Below, one piece after another: positions 15,242-21,153 of a stretch of DNA of 25,006 nt. How positions within the stretch are numbered: position 1 is the stretch's first letter; each line of letters starts with the position of its first letter. The notes below the pieces were generated by a model, which was given only the letters and a program-made list of their open reading frames with translations, was not told the origin of the DNA and did not search any database. Made by a program: the position numbers and the translations under genes. This stretch comes from Clostridiales bacterium (GTDB lineage Bacteria > Bacillota > Clostridia > Oscillospirales > Acutalibacteraceae). The DNA is taken from NCBI GenBank assembly GCA_019422525.1, contig JAHZDE010000020.1, positions 1-25,006 on the forward strand, written 5' to 3'.

Positions 15242-15271
15242 ATTCCCGGCGGGAACACGTCCGCCGGGAAT
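15242..15271 (-). terminator. Attenuator-like hairpin after the peptide gene
   Basis: Perfect 11-bp stem ATTCCCGGCGG/CCGCCGGGAAT with an 8-nt loop, without a clean U-run. It lies between the peptide gene and its radical SAM gene, the usual spot for partial termination that gives more precursor than enzyme. Confidence 0.7.
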
Positions 15272-15292
15272 GGTTTTGGGGGATGGAAAAGA

Positions 15293-15475
15293 TTACTTGT
15301 CGCCAGCACCGCAAGCAGAACCACAGGCGCTGGGCTTCTCGTCCGGCTTATCAGCCGCACCGCAGGCAGCGGGCTTTTCTTCCGGCTTATCGGCTGCACC
15401 GCAAGCAGAGCCACAGGCAGAGGCAGGAGCCGCTTCAGCCTTTTTGCTCCATCCGGACAGATTAGAAAGTGCCAT
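15293..15475 (-). CDS. ACGX-repeat RiPP precursor peptide
   Basis: A 60-residue peptide beginning MALSNLSGWSKKAEAAPAS, followed by five ACGS/ACGA units (Cys21, 25, 38, 51, 55). The outer pairs are ACGSACGA; ADKPEEKPAACGA and ADKPDEKPSACGS form an imperfect internal repeat. There is no hydrophobic signal peptide and no GG-type leader cleavage site. The ATG at 15475 has GGAGG eight bases upstream; an ATG at 15490 overlaps that site and is rejected. Followed by a strong hairpin and the cognate radical SAM/SPASM enzyme. It fits the ACGX-repeat peptide family, substrates for thiol-directed radical modification. The mature form and role are unknown. It is the first gene of the operon that ends with macrodomain, SirTM and DUF5131. 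Confidence 0.88.
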   Translation of the reverse strand: MALSNLSGWSKKAEAAPASACGSACGAADKPEEKPAACGAADKPDEKPSACGSACGAGDK

Positions 15476-15551
15476 TGTTATTACCTCCATTTTAGATTTT
15501 AGAACCTTTTCGGTTCTTGATTTTTATTGTATTGGATAAAGAAAGTAAAAA

Positions 15552-15592
15552 AAAGTACGCACAAATCTATTACTTAGTCACCTTTTTGTGAC
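15552..15592. promoter_or_regulatory. Candidate HxlR operator, cassette 2
   Basis: AAAGTACGCAC (15552-15562) and the palindrome GTCAC-CTTTTT-GTGAC (15577-15592) lie between the divergent peptide gene and HxlR copy 2. They match the paired motifs at 8702-8722. AAGTA and TACTT (15571-15575) also form a wider inverted repeat. Promoters here are AT-rich and I could not fix one with confidence. Confidence 0.5.
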
Positions 15593-15669
15593 CACTTGAA
15601 AACAATCGCATACTACATTATAATTTAAATATAACATTTGATTTTGAACTATAGGAATGAGGTGAAAAT

Positions 15670-15999
15670 ATGCTGACAAAAGAAGAAATGCCTGCCTGCC
15701 CGGTAGCTACGACCGTTTCAATCATTGGGAGTAAATGGAAACTTCTGATTCTGCGAAATCTGCTCCTGCGCCCCTGGAGATTTAACGAATTGAAAAAGGA
15801 CTTAGCAGGTATCAGCCAAAAGGTATTGACGGACAGCCTACGGTCTATGGAAGCAGATGGTATTATCACCCGGACAGTTTATCCAGAAGTGCCTCCACGA
15901 GTCGAATACGCTTTGAGTGAATTGGGAGAATCCATGCGTCCCATCATCATTGCAATGGAGCAGTGGGGAAGCGCATATAAAAAAGAAGGACGGCAATAA
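15670..15999 (+). CDS. HxlR family regulator, copy 2
   Basis: A 109-residue paralogue of the regulator at 8762-9088. It shows MPACPVATTVSIIGSKWKLL, the recognition segment RFNELKKDLAGISQKVLTDSLR and the wing VPPRVEYALSELGESM. Cys10 is again the only cysteine and occupies the redox-sensing position known in YodB/HypR. The ATG follows GAATGAGGTGAAAAT. Divergent from the ACGX peptide operon, which it likely represses until an electrophile or oxidant modifies Cys10. The stop codon runs into a long perfect terminator. Confidence 0.9.
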   Translation: MLTKEEMPACPVATTVSIIGSKWKLLILRNLLLRPWRFNELKKDLAGISQKVLTDSLRSMEADGIITRTVYPEVPPRVEYALSELGESMRPIIIAMEQWGSAYKKEGRQ

Positions 16000-16043
16000 A
16001 AAACAGACAAGTTTTGCACTATTAGTAAAACTTGTCTGTTTTT
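15999..16043. terminator. Bidirectional terminator after HxlR copy 2
   Basis: A 17-bp perfect stem (15999-16015 with 16027-16043), 11-nt loop, with A5 at the left and T5 at the right. It starts on the last base of the stop codon, as with HxlR copy 1. Confidence 0.88.
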
Positions 16044-16057
16044 CCATTGTATTGTTC

Positions 16058-16111
16058 TTATGCTGCAATCTCCGGGATTTCACCGACAAAGTTATAAATA
16101 ATCTTGACCTC
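16058..16111 (-). pseudogene. C-terminal stub of a serine recombinase
   Basis: Seventeen codons and a stop reading EVKIIYNFVGEIPEIAA, differing by one residue from the last 17 residues of the intact recombinase at 19432-21081, with only a few base differences. Nothing of the rest of the roughly 550-residue enzyme remains; homology ends at the 34-bp repeat. This is the scar of a second, related mobile element. Confidence 0.85.
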
Positions 16112-16142
16112 TTTGCCACAATGTCAAGTGATGAATTTAAAA
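16109..16142. repeat. 34-bp direct repeat, right copy
   Basis: Partner of 9458-9491 (32 of 34 identical, same orientation; differences at 16119 and 16138). Here it abuts the recombinase stub on the left and a leader/terminator remnant on the right. Confidence 0.85.
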
Positions 16143-16158
16143 TGGTTAATCGGACAAT

Positions 16159-16192
16159 AAAAAAAGCAGCAAATCTTTTCAGACTTGCTGCT
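16159..16192 (-). terminator. Terminator, copy of the one at 389-424
   Basis: Minus-strand stem AGCAGCAAGTC/GATTTGCTGCT (11 bp, one G-U) with a 6-nt loop and a U7 tract. Near-identical to 389-424, in the same order relative to the leader-like segment. Confidence 0.85.
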
Positions 16193-16368
16193 GTCGCTGA
16201 CCGCTATTGGGTGGCTGGTATTCAGTTTTGAATGATAGTGGAGGGTGCGGTAGCACTCTATACTGTCACCTGTGATTGTCTGCCTGCAAAGGCAGGCGGT
16301 GCTGTCACCAGTGATGAAAAAGCGGCGCCGGTGACTATTCCAACTGTCTTTGATATACAGTTATTGAT
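16193..16368 (-). other. Decayed leader segment homologous to 1097-1256
   Basis: The minus strand of 16235-16340 reads GDSTACLCRQTITGDS and on toward HSKLNTSHP, aligning with the leader next to the sigma-like gene at the window's left end. GGCAGGC/GCCTGCC-type hairpin potential is present near 16280-16310. No gene is supported. This is a second copy of Tn916-like leader DNA without its regulator genes. Confidence 0.5.
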
Positions 16369-16665
16369 TTATTCATTTACAGTTTCCATTTTGAAAACTA
16401 CCGGGCGAATTCCATCATTACAGCAAGTTATTGCTACTTCAGGGTTTTCAATCCAGCTTCCGCCAAAAAACGGTTCCGTGTGACCATGAGATAACGCAAA
16501 TGCATAATGAGAAATTGCTTTCCATGCCTCATCGCAAAATCCATCTGGTTTTGAAATGTCCGTGACAAATACCTGGCCCTCTTTAAAGAAAGGACATACG
16601 CCCAAGCCGTTTACTCCATATTCTTTTGCTAAATCTTTGTCTAAAGTTGTCTTTAATACTGTAAT
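16369..16665 (-). CDS. TIGR04076 family protein with a non-canonical start
   Basis: A protein of about 98 residues of the TIGR04076 type, of unknown function: GLGVCPFFKEGQVFVTD, then CDEAWKAISHYAFALSHG and a cysteine-bearing AITCCNDGIRPVVFK end. Family members begin about 20 residues before the first such motif, and the matching codons (ITVLKTTLDKDLAKEYGVNG) are all present here, but no ATG, GTG or TTG precedes them before an in-frame stop. AAGGAG sits eight bases before an ATT codon at 16665-16663, so ATT initiation, as in infC, is possible; otherwise the start has been lost by mutation, or translation begins at an internal TTG near 16605. Just downstream of the radical SAM pair. Confidence 0.7.
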   Translation of the reverse strand: MTVLKTTLDKDLAKEYGVNGLGVCPFFKEGQVFVTDISKPDGFCDEAWKAISHYAFALSHGHTEPFFGGSWIENPEVAITCCNDGIRPVVFKMETVNE

Positions 16666-16686
16666 CTTTACCTCTCCTTAAATATA

Positions 16687-17598
16687 TTATTTGTTCCGCT
16701 TTCCTGTATTCTCTGTTCCACGGACTTCCTCATGATAGAAATAATCTACGATGATTGGATGTCCCTGCGGCACCCTGCCGTAGGGCATTTCATTATCAAC
16801 AAAGGGACAGTCATATTGCTTTGCCATTTCTTCGGCTTTTTCTTCCAGAGTTTTGAAATAGCTGCGGTTGTGTTTGTTATAGATTTCGTCATAAAGCGGC
16901 ACAAGGTCAGAATGCTTCTCTGCTATGTAATCCATAATCGTCTTTTTGAAACCGCCGCGCAGGTTCAGGTTTTCCAGCCAGAATAGGTCGCACTGATCCT
17001 TCACTCGTTCAAAGATTGCTTCAAAATCCGTGATGCCCGGAAAAACCGGCGCAACAAAACAGACGGTGCGAATGCCTGCATCATAAATCTGCTTCATAGC
17101 CGCAAGCCGCCGTTTGATGCTTACAGCACTGTCCATATCATCTTTGAAATCCTCATCGAGCGTATTGATCGACCACGACACTGTAACCTGCCCCAGCTCC
17201 TTCAGAAGATCAATGTCACGCACCACAAGGTCGGATTTGGTACAAATCAAAATATCCGCACCACTGCCTTTAAGCTGCTCCAGCAGTTTTCTGGTATTGC
17301 CAAACTGCTCCTCCTGCGGTAGATAGCCATCGGTCACGGAGCCAATCACGATACGCTGTCCCGCATATTTCTTCGGATTTTTGATTTTCGGCCAATGCTT
17401 CACATCAAGGAACGTGCCCCATTCCTCCGAGTGTCCGGTGAATCGCTTCATAAAAGATGCATAGCAGTATTTGCAGGCATGGGTGCAGCCCACATAGGGG
17501 TTGACAGAATATCCGCCCACCGGCAGACTGGATTTGGTCATGATATTTTTCGTTTCAACTTCTCCGAGCAGGACGCCGCCCATCTCTATCTGTGCCAT
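16687..17598 (-). CDS. Radical SAM mobile pair protein B
   Basis: A 303-residue radical SAM protein resembling SPL-type (spore photoproduct lyase-like) enzymes. The cluster motif is GCTHACKYCY (Cys38/42/45), followed by IVIGSVTDGYLPQEEQFG and ILICTKSDLVVRDIDLL. It matches the family called 'radical SAM mobile pair protein B', found with partner A and a MarR regulator on mobile elements of Bacillota. The ATG at 17598 overlaps the stop of partner A by 13 nt, so they are co-translated. It probably acts with partner A on a shared substrate, perhaps a nucleic-acid lesion by analogy with SPL; this is inference. Confidence 0.85.
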   Translation of the reverse strand: MAQIEMGGVLLGEVETKNIMTKSSLPVGGYSVNPYVGCTHACKYCYASFMKRFTGHSEEWGTFLDVKHWPKIKNPKKYAGQRIVIGSVTDGYLPQEEQFGNTRKLLEQLKGSGADILICTKSDLVVRDIDLLKELGQVTVSWSINTLDEDFKDDMDSAVSIKRRLAAMKQIYDAGIRTVCFVAPVFPGITDFEAIFERVKDQCDLFWLENLNLRGGFKKTIMDYIAEKHSDLVPLYDEIYNKHNRSYFKTLEEKAEEMAKQYDCPFVDNEMPYGRVPQGHPIIVDYFYHEEVRGTENTGKRNK

Positions 17599-18275
17599 TT
17601 CCTCTGTACCTCCAGCACCTGGTTGAATGCTTCCGGGAACTGCTGTACCATGTTTGTTTCGCCCACAATGGGAACAAGGTCTTCTTTCATAAAAGCAGGG
17701 ATGCCGAAAGCGTGGGCCTGTTCCACAAGGGAAAACGCCCATGCCGGGTCTGTTCGTGTTTTTTTACCTTGTGCCCCGGTCATCGTCCCGACCACGATCC
17801 AGTCGATACCGGATAGATTCACTTCGCCGGGATCATCAAATAGCGGCTCAAATGTAACATGATAGTGCTTTGCCCGGATATTGGCCTTCAGCGTGTCGAT
17901 GCGCCACAGCTCTGATTTCCTTGTGACAGTGACGCCAAACCATGCGTTTTCCAAGTCTGTCTCAAAATCCAGCAGGTCGGGACGCTTTGACAAAAACAGG
18001 AATTGATGCTGCGGGTTTTCCCGAATCTTTGCGAATACCTTATCCCGCCACTCCGGTTGCCATCCCGCCAAATCGCTCATACCGGTCAGCAGGAAATTCT
18101 GCGGGCGCTTCTTTTCCATCAGCCGAAGCTTATTCGGAAAAAACTCCGGCCTGCTGAAGTCATCTATCATATGATACCGCTTTACATTATTCCGGGCATA
18201 ACAGTAGGGACAGCCCACTGTACAGCCGATGACCAGATTCATGTTTTGAATATTGTCCTTAATGCAGACGCTCAT
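17586..18275 (-). CDS. Radical SAM mobile pair protein A
   Basis: A 229-residue DUF5131-like radical SAM protein with IGCTVGCPYCYARN (Cys18/22/25), then FLLTGMSDLAGWQPEW, FLFLSKRPDLLDFE and WIVVGTMTGAQGKKTR. It fits 'radical SAM mobile pair protein A'. The start at 18275 overlaps the MarR stop as TGATG; the stop lies inside partner B. The tight MarR-A-B coupling suggests one functional unit. It shares the FLLTKRP/FLSKRP-type motif and overall order with the DUF5131 protein at 9570-10451, so the window holds two branches of this superfamily. Function unknown. Confidence 0.85.
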   Translation of the reverse strand: MSVCIKDNIQNMNLVIGCTVGCPYCYARNNVKRYHMIDDFSRPEFFPNKLRLMEKKRPQNFLLTGMSDLAGWQPEWRDKVFAKIRENPQHQFLFLSKRPDLLDFETDLENAWFGVTVTRKSELWRIDTLKANIRAKHYHVTFEPLFDDPGEVNLSGIDWIVVGTMTGAQGKKTRTDPAWAFSLVEQAHAFGIPAFMKEDLVPIVGETNMVQQFPEAFNQVLEVQRKWHR

Positions 18276-18706
18276 CAGAGAAGATCCTCCACATTTTTCA
18301 GGATGCGGTGGAGATAGTTCTCCAGCTGCTCGATTTCCGCCTCGGAAAATCCCTTGTAATAAATGTTGCTGATTTCTTCCGTTACTTCATTATATTCCTG
18401 CTCCAAACCTTTGGCTTCTTCTGTCAGAAAAATGAGGATCTTTCTCCGGTCTTTGTCGCCTCTGTCCCGATAGATCAGGTTCGCCGCCTCCATGCGGTCG
18501 AGCATACTGGTCAGCGTGGTCGTGGCAAGACCGGTCTCCTTTGACAACTCACTGATGGGAACGCCATCCTTCTGCCAGAGGATATATAGAATCCTTCCCT
18601 GGGAGCCATTAAAAGCATCAATGTTTTTTTCGCTCAATATGCGTTCAAAAACACGTCCACCGACCTGTTTGATCCGGGTTATCAAAAATCCGCCTTGTGT
18701 TTTCAT
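18275..18706 (-). CDS. MarR family regulator of the radical SAM mobile pair
   Basis: A 143-residue winged helix-turn-helix regulator. The MarR DNA-binding region is visible: GVPISELSKETGLATTTLTSMLDRME, then the wing YRDRGDKDRRKILIFLT, with dimerising helices at both ends. It overlaps the start of mobile pair protein A by one base, matching the known MarR-A-B arrangement on mobile elements. It probably represses its own operon and perhaps the flavin-reductase promoter upstream. The ligand is unknown. The ATG has a purine-rich but weak ribosome site (GAGGTGGCAAT). Confidence 0.88.
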   Translation of the reverse strand: MKTQGGFLITRIKQVGGRVFERILSEKNIDAFNGSQGRILYILWQKDGVPISELSKETGLATTTLTSMLDRMEAANLIYRDRGDKDRRKILIFLTEEAKGLEQEYNEVTEEISNIYYKGFSEAEIEQLENYLHRILKNVEDLL

Positions 18707-18724
18707 ATTGCCACCTCAAACCGC

Positions 18725-18752
18725 AAGGCGACCATCCGCAGACAGTCGCCTT
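18725..18752. other. Intergenic hairpin between flavin reductase and MarR genes
   Basis: Perfect 8-bp stem AAGGCGAC/GTCGCCTT with a 12-nt loop; no U-run follows on the minus strand. More likely an mRNA processing or partial-termination hairpin than a full terminator. Confidence 0.45.
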
Positions 18753-18760
18753 GTCCTTTC

Positions 18761-19264
18761 TTATTTCTGCTGCGCAGCCGCAAATTCAGCGTAACCTTTC
18801 CAGCCAAATACAGCATCCACATCTTCATCGCCGTAAACACCCTTGATATCGCAGAGGTGGACAACATGATCGTCCGCATCCATCGTCTGGGCAACAGTCG
18901 CATGAATGAGCAGCTTGCAGGGAACAGGAGCCTTGATGTTTGTGCCCTCCACTTCCTGCATCGTCAGACCGACCTTAGCAGCCTTATCCGTATCACGTCC
19001 GGAACAGGTGCCACAGCCTATCAGAGCGCCGGTCAGTTCAACTCCAGGAATGGCGAGAACAACTTCTTTCTTCTCAGCCAGCAGTTCCAAGCTGTAAGCC
19101 CCTTTGTTCAGGGAGAACATGATCTTTCCGGGATTGGTGGACGCAAAAGCCCAAAATGCCAGAGTCGCAAGATTGGTGCTGCCATCCGGTTTCTCTGTAC
19201 AGATCAGAGTCATGGAATTGGGGGAAGTGTAAGCAGGCGCATTGCCAATATCAATTTTTTTCAT
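18761..19264 (-). CDS. Flavin reductase-like FMN-binding protein (flavoredoxin type)
   Basis: A 167-residue split-barrel protein of the flavin reductase-like group, which carries FMN and moves electrons from NAD(P)H or ferredoxin. Typical features are NSMTLICTEKPDGSTNLATLAF near the start, PGKIMFSLNKGAYSLELL, and GCGTCSGRDTDKAAKVGL in the middle with two cysteines, as in flavoredoxins. The ATG at 19264 follows AAGGAGGTTCCTACA, a very strong site, and the gene is driven by a near-consensus promoter. It may supply electrons to the radical SAM pair downstream; that link is inferred from the operon order. Confidence 0.86.
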   Translation of the reverse strand: MKKIDIGNAPAYTSPNSMTLICTEKPDGSTNLATLAFWAFASTNPGKIMFSLNKGAYSLELLAEKKEVVLAIPGVELTGALIGCGTCSGRDTDKAAKVGLTMQEVEGTNIKAPVPCKLLIHATVAQTMDADDHVVHLCDIKGVYGDEDVDAVFGWKGYAEFAAAQQK

Positions 19265-19296
19265 TGTAGGAACCTCCTTATTTGATTTTATTTAAG

Positions 19297-19326
19297 ATTA
19301 TACTATATAGGAATATCCTTTGTCAA
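19297..19326 (-). promoter_or_regulatory. Near-consensus promoter of the flavin reductase/MarR/rSAM operon
   Basis: TTGACA (19321-19326), 18-bp spacer, TATAAT (19297-19302) on the minus strand, both perfect hexamers. The spacer contains the near-palindrome AGGATATTCCT, a possible operator for the MarR regulator. Confidence 0.85.
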
Positions 19327-19399
19327 CCTTTTTTGAATTTCATCTTGTTTCCCGAGATTGATCAGAAGTTGTCATTTTGCGATTTGGTACATAAATTAA

Positions 19400-19420
19400 C
19401 CCTCCCCGACATGGGGAGGG
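19400..19420 (-). terminator. Hairpin terminator after the serine recombinase
   Basis: Perfect 8-bp stem CCCTCCCC/GGGGAGGG with a 5-nt loop, followed on the minus strand by TTAATTTATG. It lies 11 bp past the recombinase stop. The AT-rich stretch 19327-19399 beside it is where the element's end and att core would be expected, but I cannot identify them. Confidence 0.7.
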
Positions 19421-19431
19421 CTATACTGTCC

Positions 19432-21081
19432 TTATGCTGCAATCTCCGGGATTTCCCCGACAAAGTTGTAAACGATCTTGACTTCCTGCACCTTTTGTCC
19501 GTCCACCTTCTTGACCTCGCCGATCAGAATCCGGCTGATGAGCCGGTTCAGCACCGCCTCGTCCAGTTCCTCGATGGCGGAATAGCGCCGGATTTCCTTG
19601 ATAAAGGTGCGGACTTCGCTTTCCTGAGCGTCAGCCCGGCTTTGCATCATTGCCAGGTCATGCAGGCGCTTCTGGTTGGATTCCTGCTCCTGTTCCAGCG
19701 CCGCCGTCAGCTTCACAAACCGCTGCTCGGTCAGGATGCCTTTGGCCTTGTCCGTGTACAAGCTCAAAAACATCCCGTCAATTTCCTGATTTCGGGCTTC
19801 CAGCCGCTGACGTTCCTTCTCGGTCTGAGAAGCGTCCACCAGATACCGGCGCTCCATCCGGCTGCTGAGCCGCTGGTAGAACGCATCGGCGTCCTTCATG
19901 GCCTGCGCCGCCAGTTCCTGAATGTCTTTCAGTACCAGATTGTATAAATCCCTGGCCTCAATCTTGTGGCTGGAGCAGACCTTGCAGCCCATGCGGTTGT
20001 AGGTCTGGCAGATATAGTATGCTTTATCAATCGGTTCCCGCATCTCGCCGGTGAAGCGGTTCTTGCCGGTTCGTCCTACTTTCTCATACCGCACCTGCAT
20101 GGACTTCCCGCAGGTGGCACAGTAGACCAGACCGTGGAACAGGTTGTAGAAAGGGCAGGAATTTTCCTTAATGATCGGCCTGCGGTCCATGAGTTCCTGT
20201 ACCTGTTCCCATTCTTCCGGCGTCACAATGGCCTCATGGCAGCCCTCGATCACTTCCCACTGGTCACGGGGAATAATGTCATAGGTGTTGGAACGGATGC
20301 CCTTCTGGTGTGTCCGAAAAACCAGATGTGCGCCCTTATAGAAGGGATTTCGCAGGATGTGGCTGATTCTGGCTCCACCCCAGGAATAGTAGTTAGCGTC
20401 AAACTCCGTGTTGGCTTTCACATGGGTGATGGGAGTTTTTTCTTCCATCAGCCGTTTGGAAATTCTCATGCAGCCCAGCCCGTCAAGGGCGTAATCATAG
20501 ATTTTGCGGATGATGGGCGCTGTCTCCGGGTCAATGATGAGATGCCCTTTGTCCTCCGGGTCACGCATCAGGCCGAAGGGCGGCGTCCCGCCGCAGAACT
20601 TTCCCTGCCGGGAGCGGGTGCTGATGCCCGCCAGCACCTTTTTGGAAATATCCCGGCTGTACATATCGTTCAGGATATTCTTAAAGGGCGTAATGTCCAT
20701 CTCCTGACGGGTCAGGCTGTCCACGCCGTCCGTGATGGCAATATAGCGTACATTGTGTTTGGGGAAAAAGATTTCGATATAGCTGCCAGCTTCGATATAA
20801 TTCCTACCAAGTCTGGATAGGTCTTTCGTGATGACGCAGCCAATTTTCCCCGCCTCAATGTCAGCGATCATGCGCTGAAAGGCAGGGCGGTTGAAATTAC
20901 GGCCCGTATAGCCGTCATCCACGTAATACTCATACTGGAACATCCCATGCTTTTCAGCAAAGTCCCGAAGCATGATTTTCTGGTTGCTGATGCTCATGCT
21001 CTCATTATCGCCGCCGTCATCCAGAGAGATGCGGCAGTAGAGAGCAGTGATTTTCTCATAGACTTGTTTTTTCCTGCTCAT
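19432..21081 (-). CDS. Large serine recombinase (integrase of the mobilizable element)
   Basis: A 549-residue site-specific recombinase that should excise and integrate the element. The resolvase domain (about 10-155) has the catalytic Ser19 in ALYCRISL, plus YVDDGYTGRNFNRP and the VITKDLSRLGRN active-site segment. A 'recombinase' DNA-binding domain follows (about 160-290), then a zinc ribbon (CATCGK at 321-326, further Cys at 358, 366 and 369), a long coiled coil (about 400-480) and a DUF4368-like end finishing VGEIPEIAA. ATG 21081 follows AAGGAGAACGCT. The upstream promoter lies in a perfect inverted repeat. A 17-residue copy of its C-terminus survives at 16058-16111, so related elements have inserted here more than once. 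Confidence 0.95.
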   Translation of the reverse strand: MSRKKQVYEKITALYCRISLDDGGDNESMSISNQKIMLRDFAEKHGMFQYEYYVDDGYTGRNFNRPAFQRMIADIEAGKIGCVITKDLSRLGRNYIEAGSYIEIFFPKHNVRYIAITDGVDSLTRQEMDITPFKNILNDMYSRDISKKVLAGISTRSRQGKFCGGTPPFGLMRDPEDKGHLIIDPETAPIIRKIYDYALDGLGCMRISKRLMEEKTPITHVKANTEFDANYYSWGGARISHILRNPFYKGAHLVFRTHQKGIRSNTYDIIPRDQWEVIEGCHEAIVTPEEWEQVQELMDRRPIIKENSCPFYNLFHGLVYCATCGKSMQVRYEKVGRTGKNRFTGEMREPIDKAYYICQTYNRMGCKVCSSHKIEARDLYNLVLKDIQELAAQAMKDADAFYQRLSSRMERRYLVDASQTEKERQRLEARNQEIDGMFLSLYTDKAKGILTEQRFVKLTAALEQEQESNQKRLHDLAMMQSRADAQESEVRTFIKEIRRYSAIEELDEAVLNRLISRILIGEVKKVDGQKVQEVKIVYNFVGEIPEIAA

Positions 21082-21100
21082 AGCGTTCTCCTTCTATGAA

Positions 21101-21135
21101 CAGGGACACGATACCATTATAGTACCATGTCCCTG
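21101..21135. promoter_or_regulatory. Inverted repeat around the recombinase -10 box
   Basis: CAGGGACA (21101-21108) and TGTCCCTG (21128-21135) enclose a minus-strand TATAAT (21116-21121). A repressor or the recombinase itself could bind here and shut the promoter. No good -35 is seen. Confidence 0.55.
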
Positions 21136-21153
21136 TCACTGAATCAACCGTTT

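Noticed and set aside
15499..15513. GAACC-N5-GGTTC hairpin upstream of the ACGX peptide as a terminator or riboswitch
   Set aside because: Only a 5-bp stem with a short loop, and the U-rich side belongs to the plus strand, where no gene ends. I see no riboswitch core.
19966..20820. A 284-codon plus-strand frame opposite the serine recombinase, and similar long antisense frames (for example 12122-12697 and 14406-15194)
   Set aside because: They lie wholly opposite well-supported genes, lack ribosome sites and show no family pattern; they are shadows of codon bias in GC-balanced DNA.
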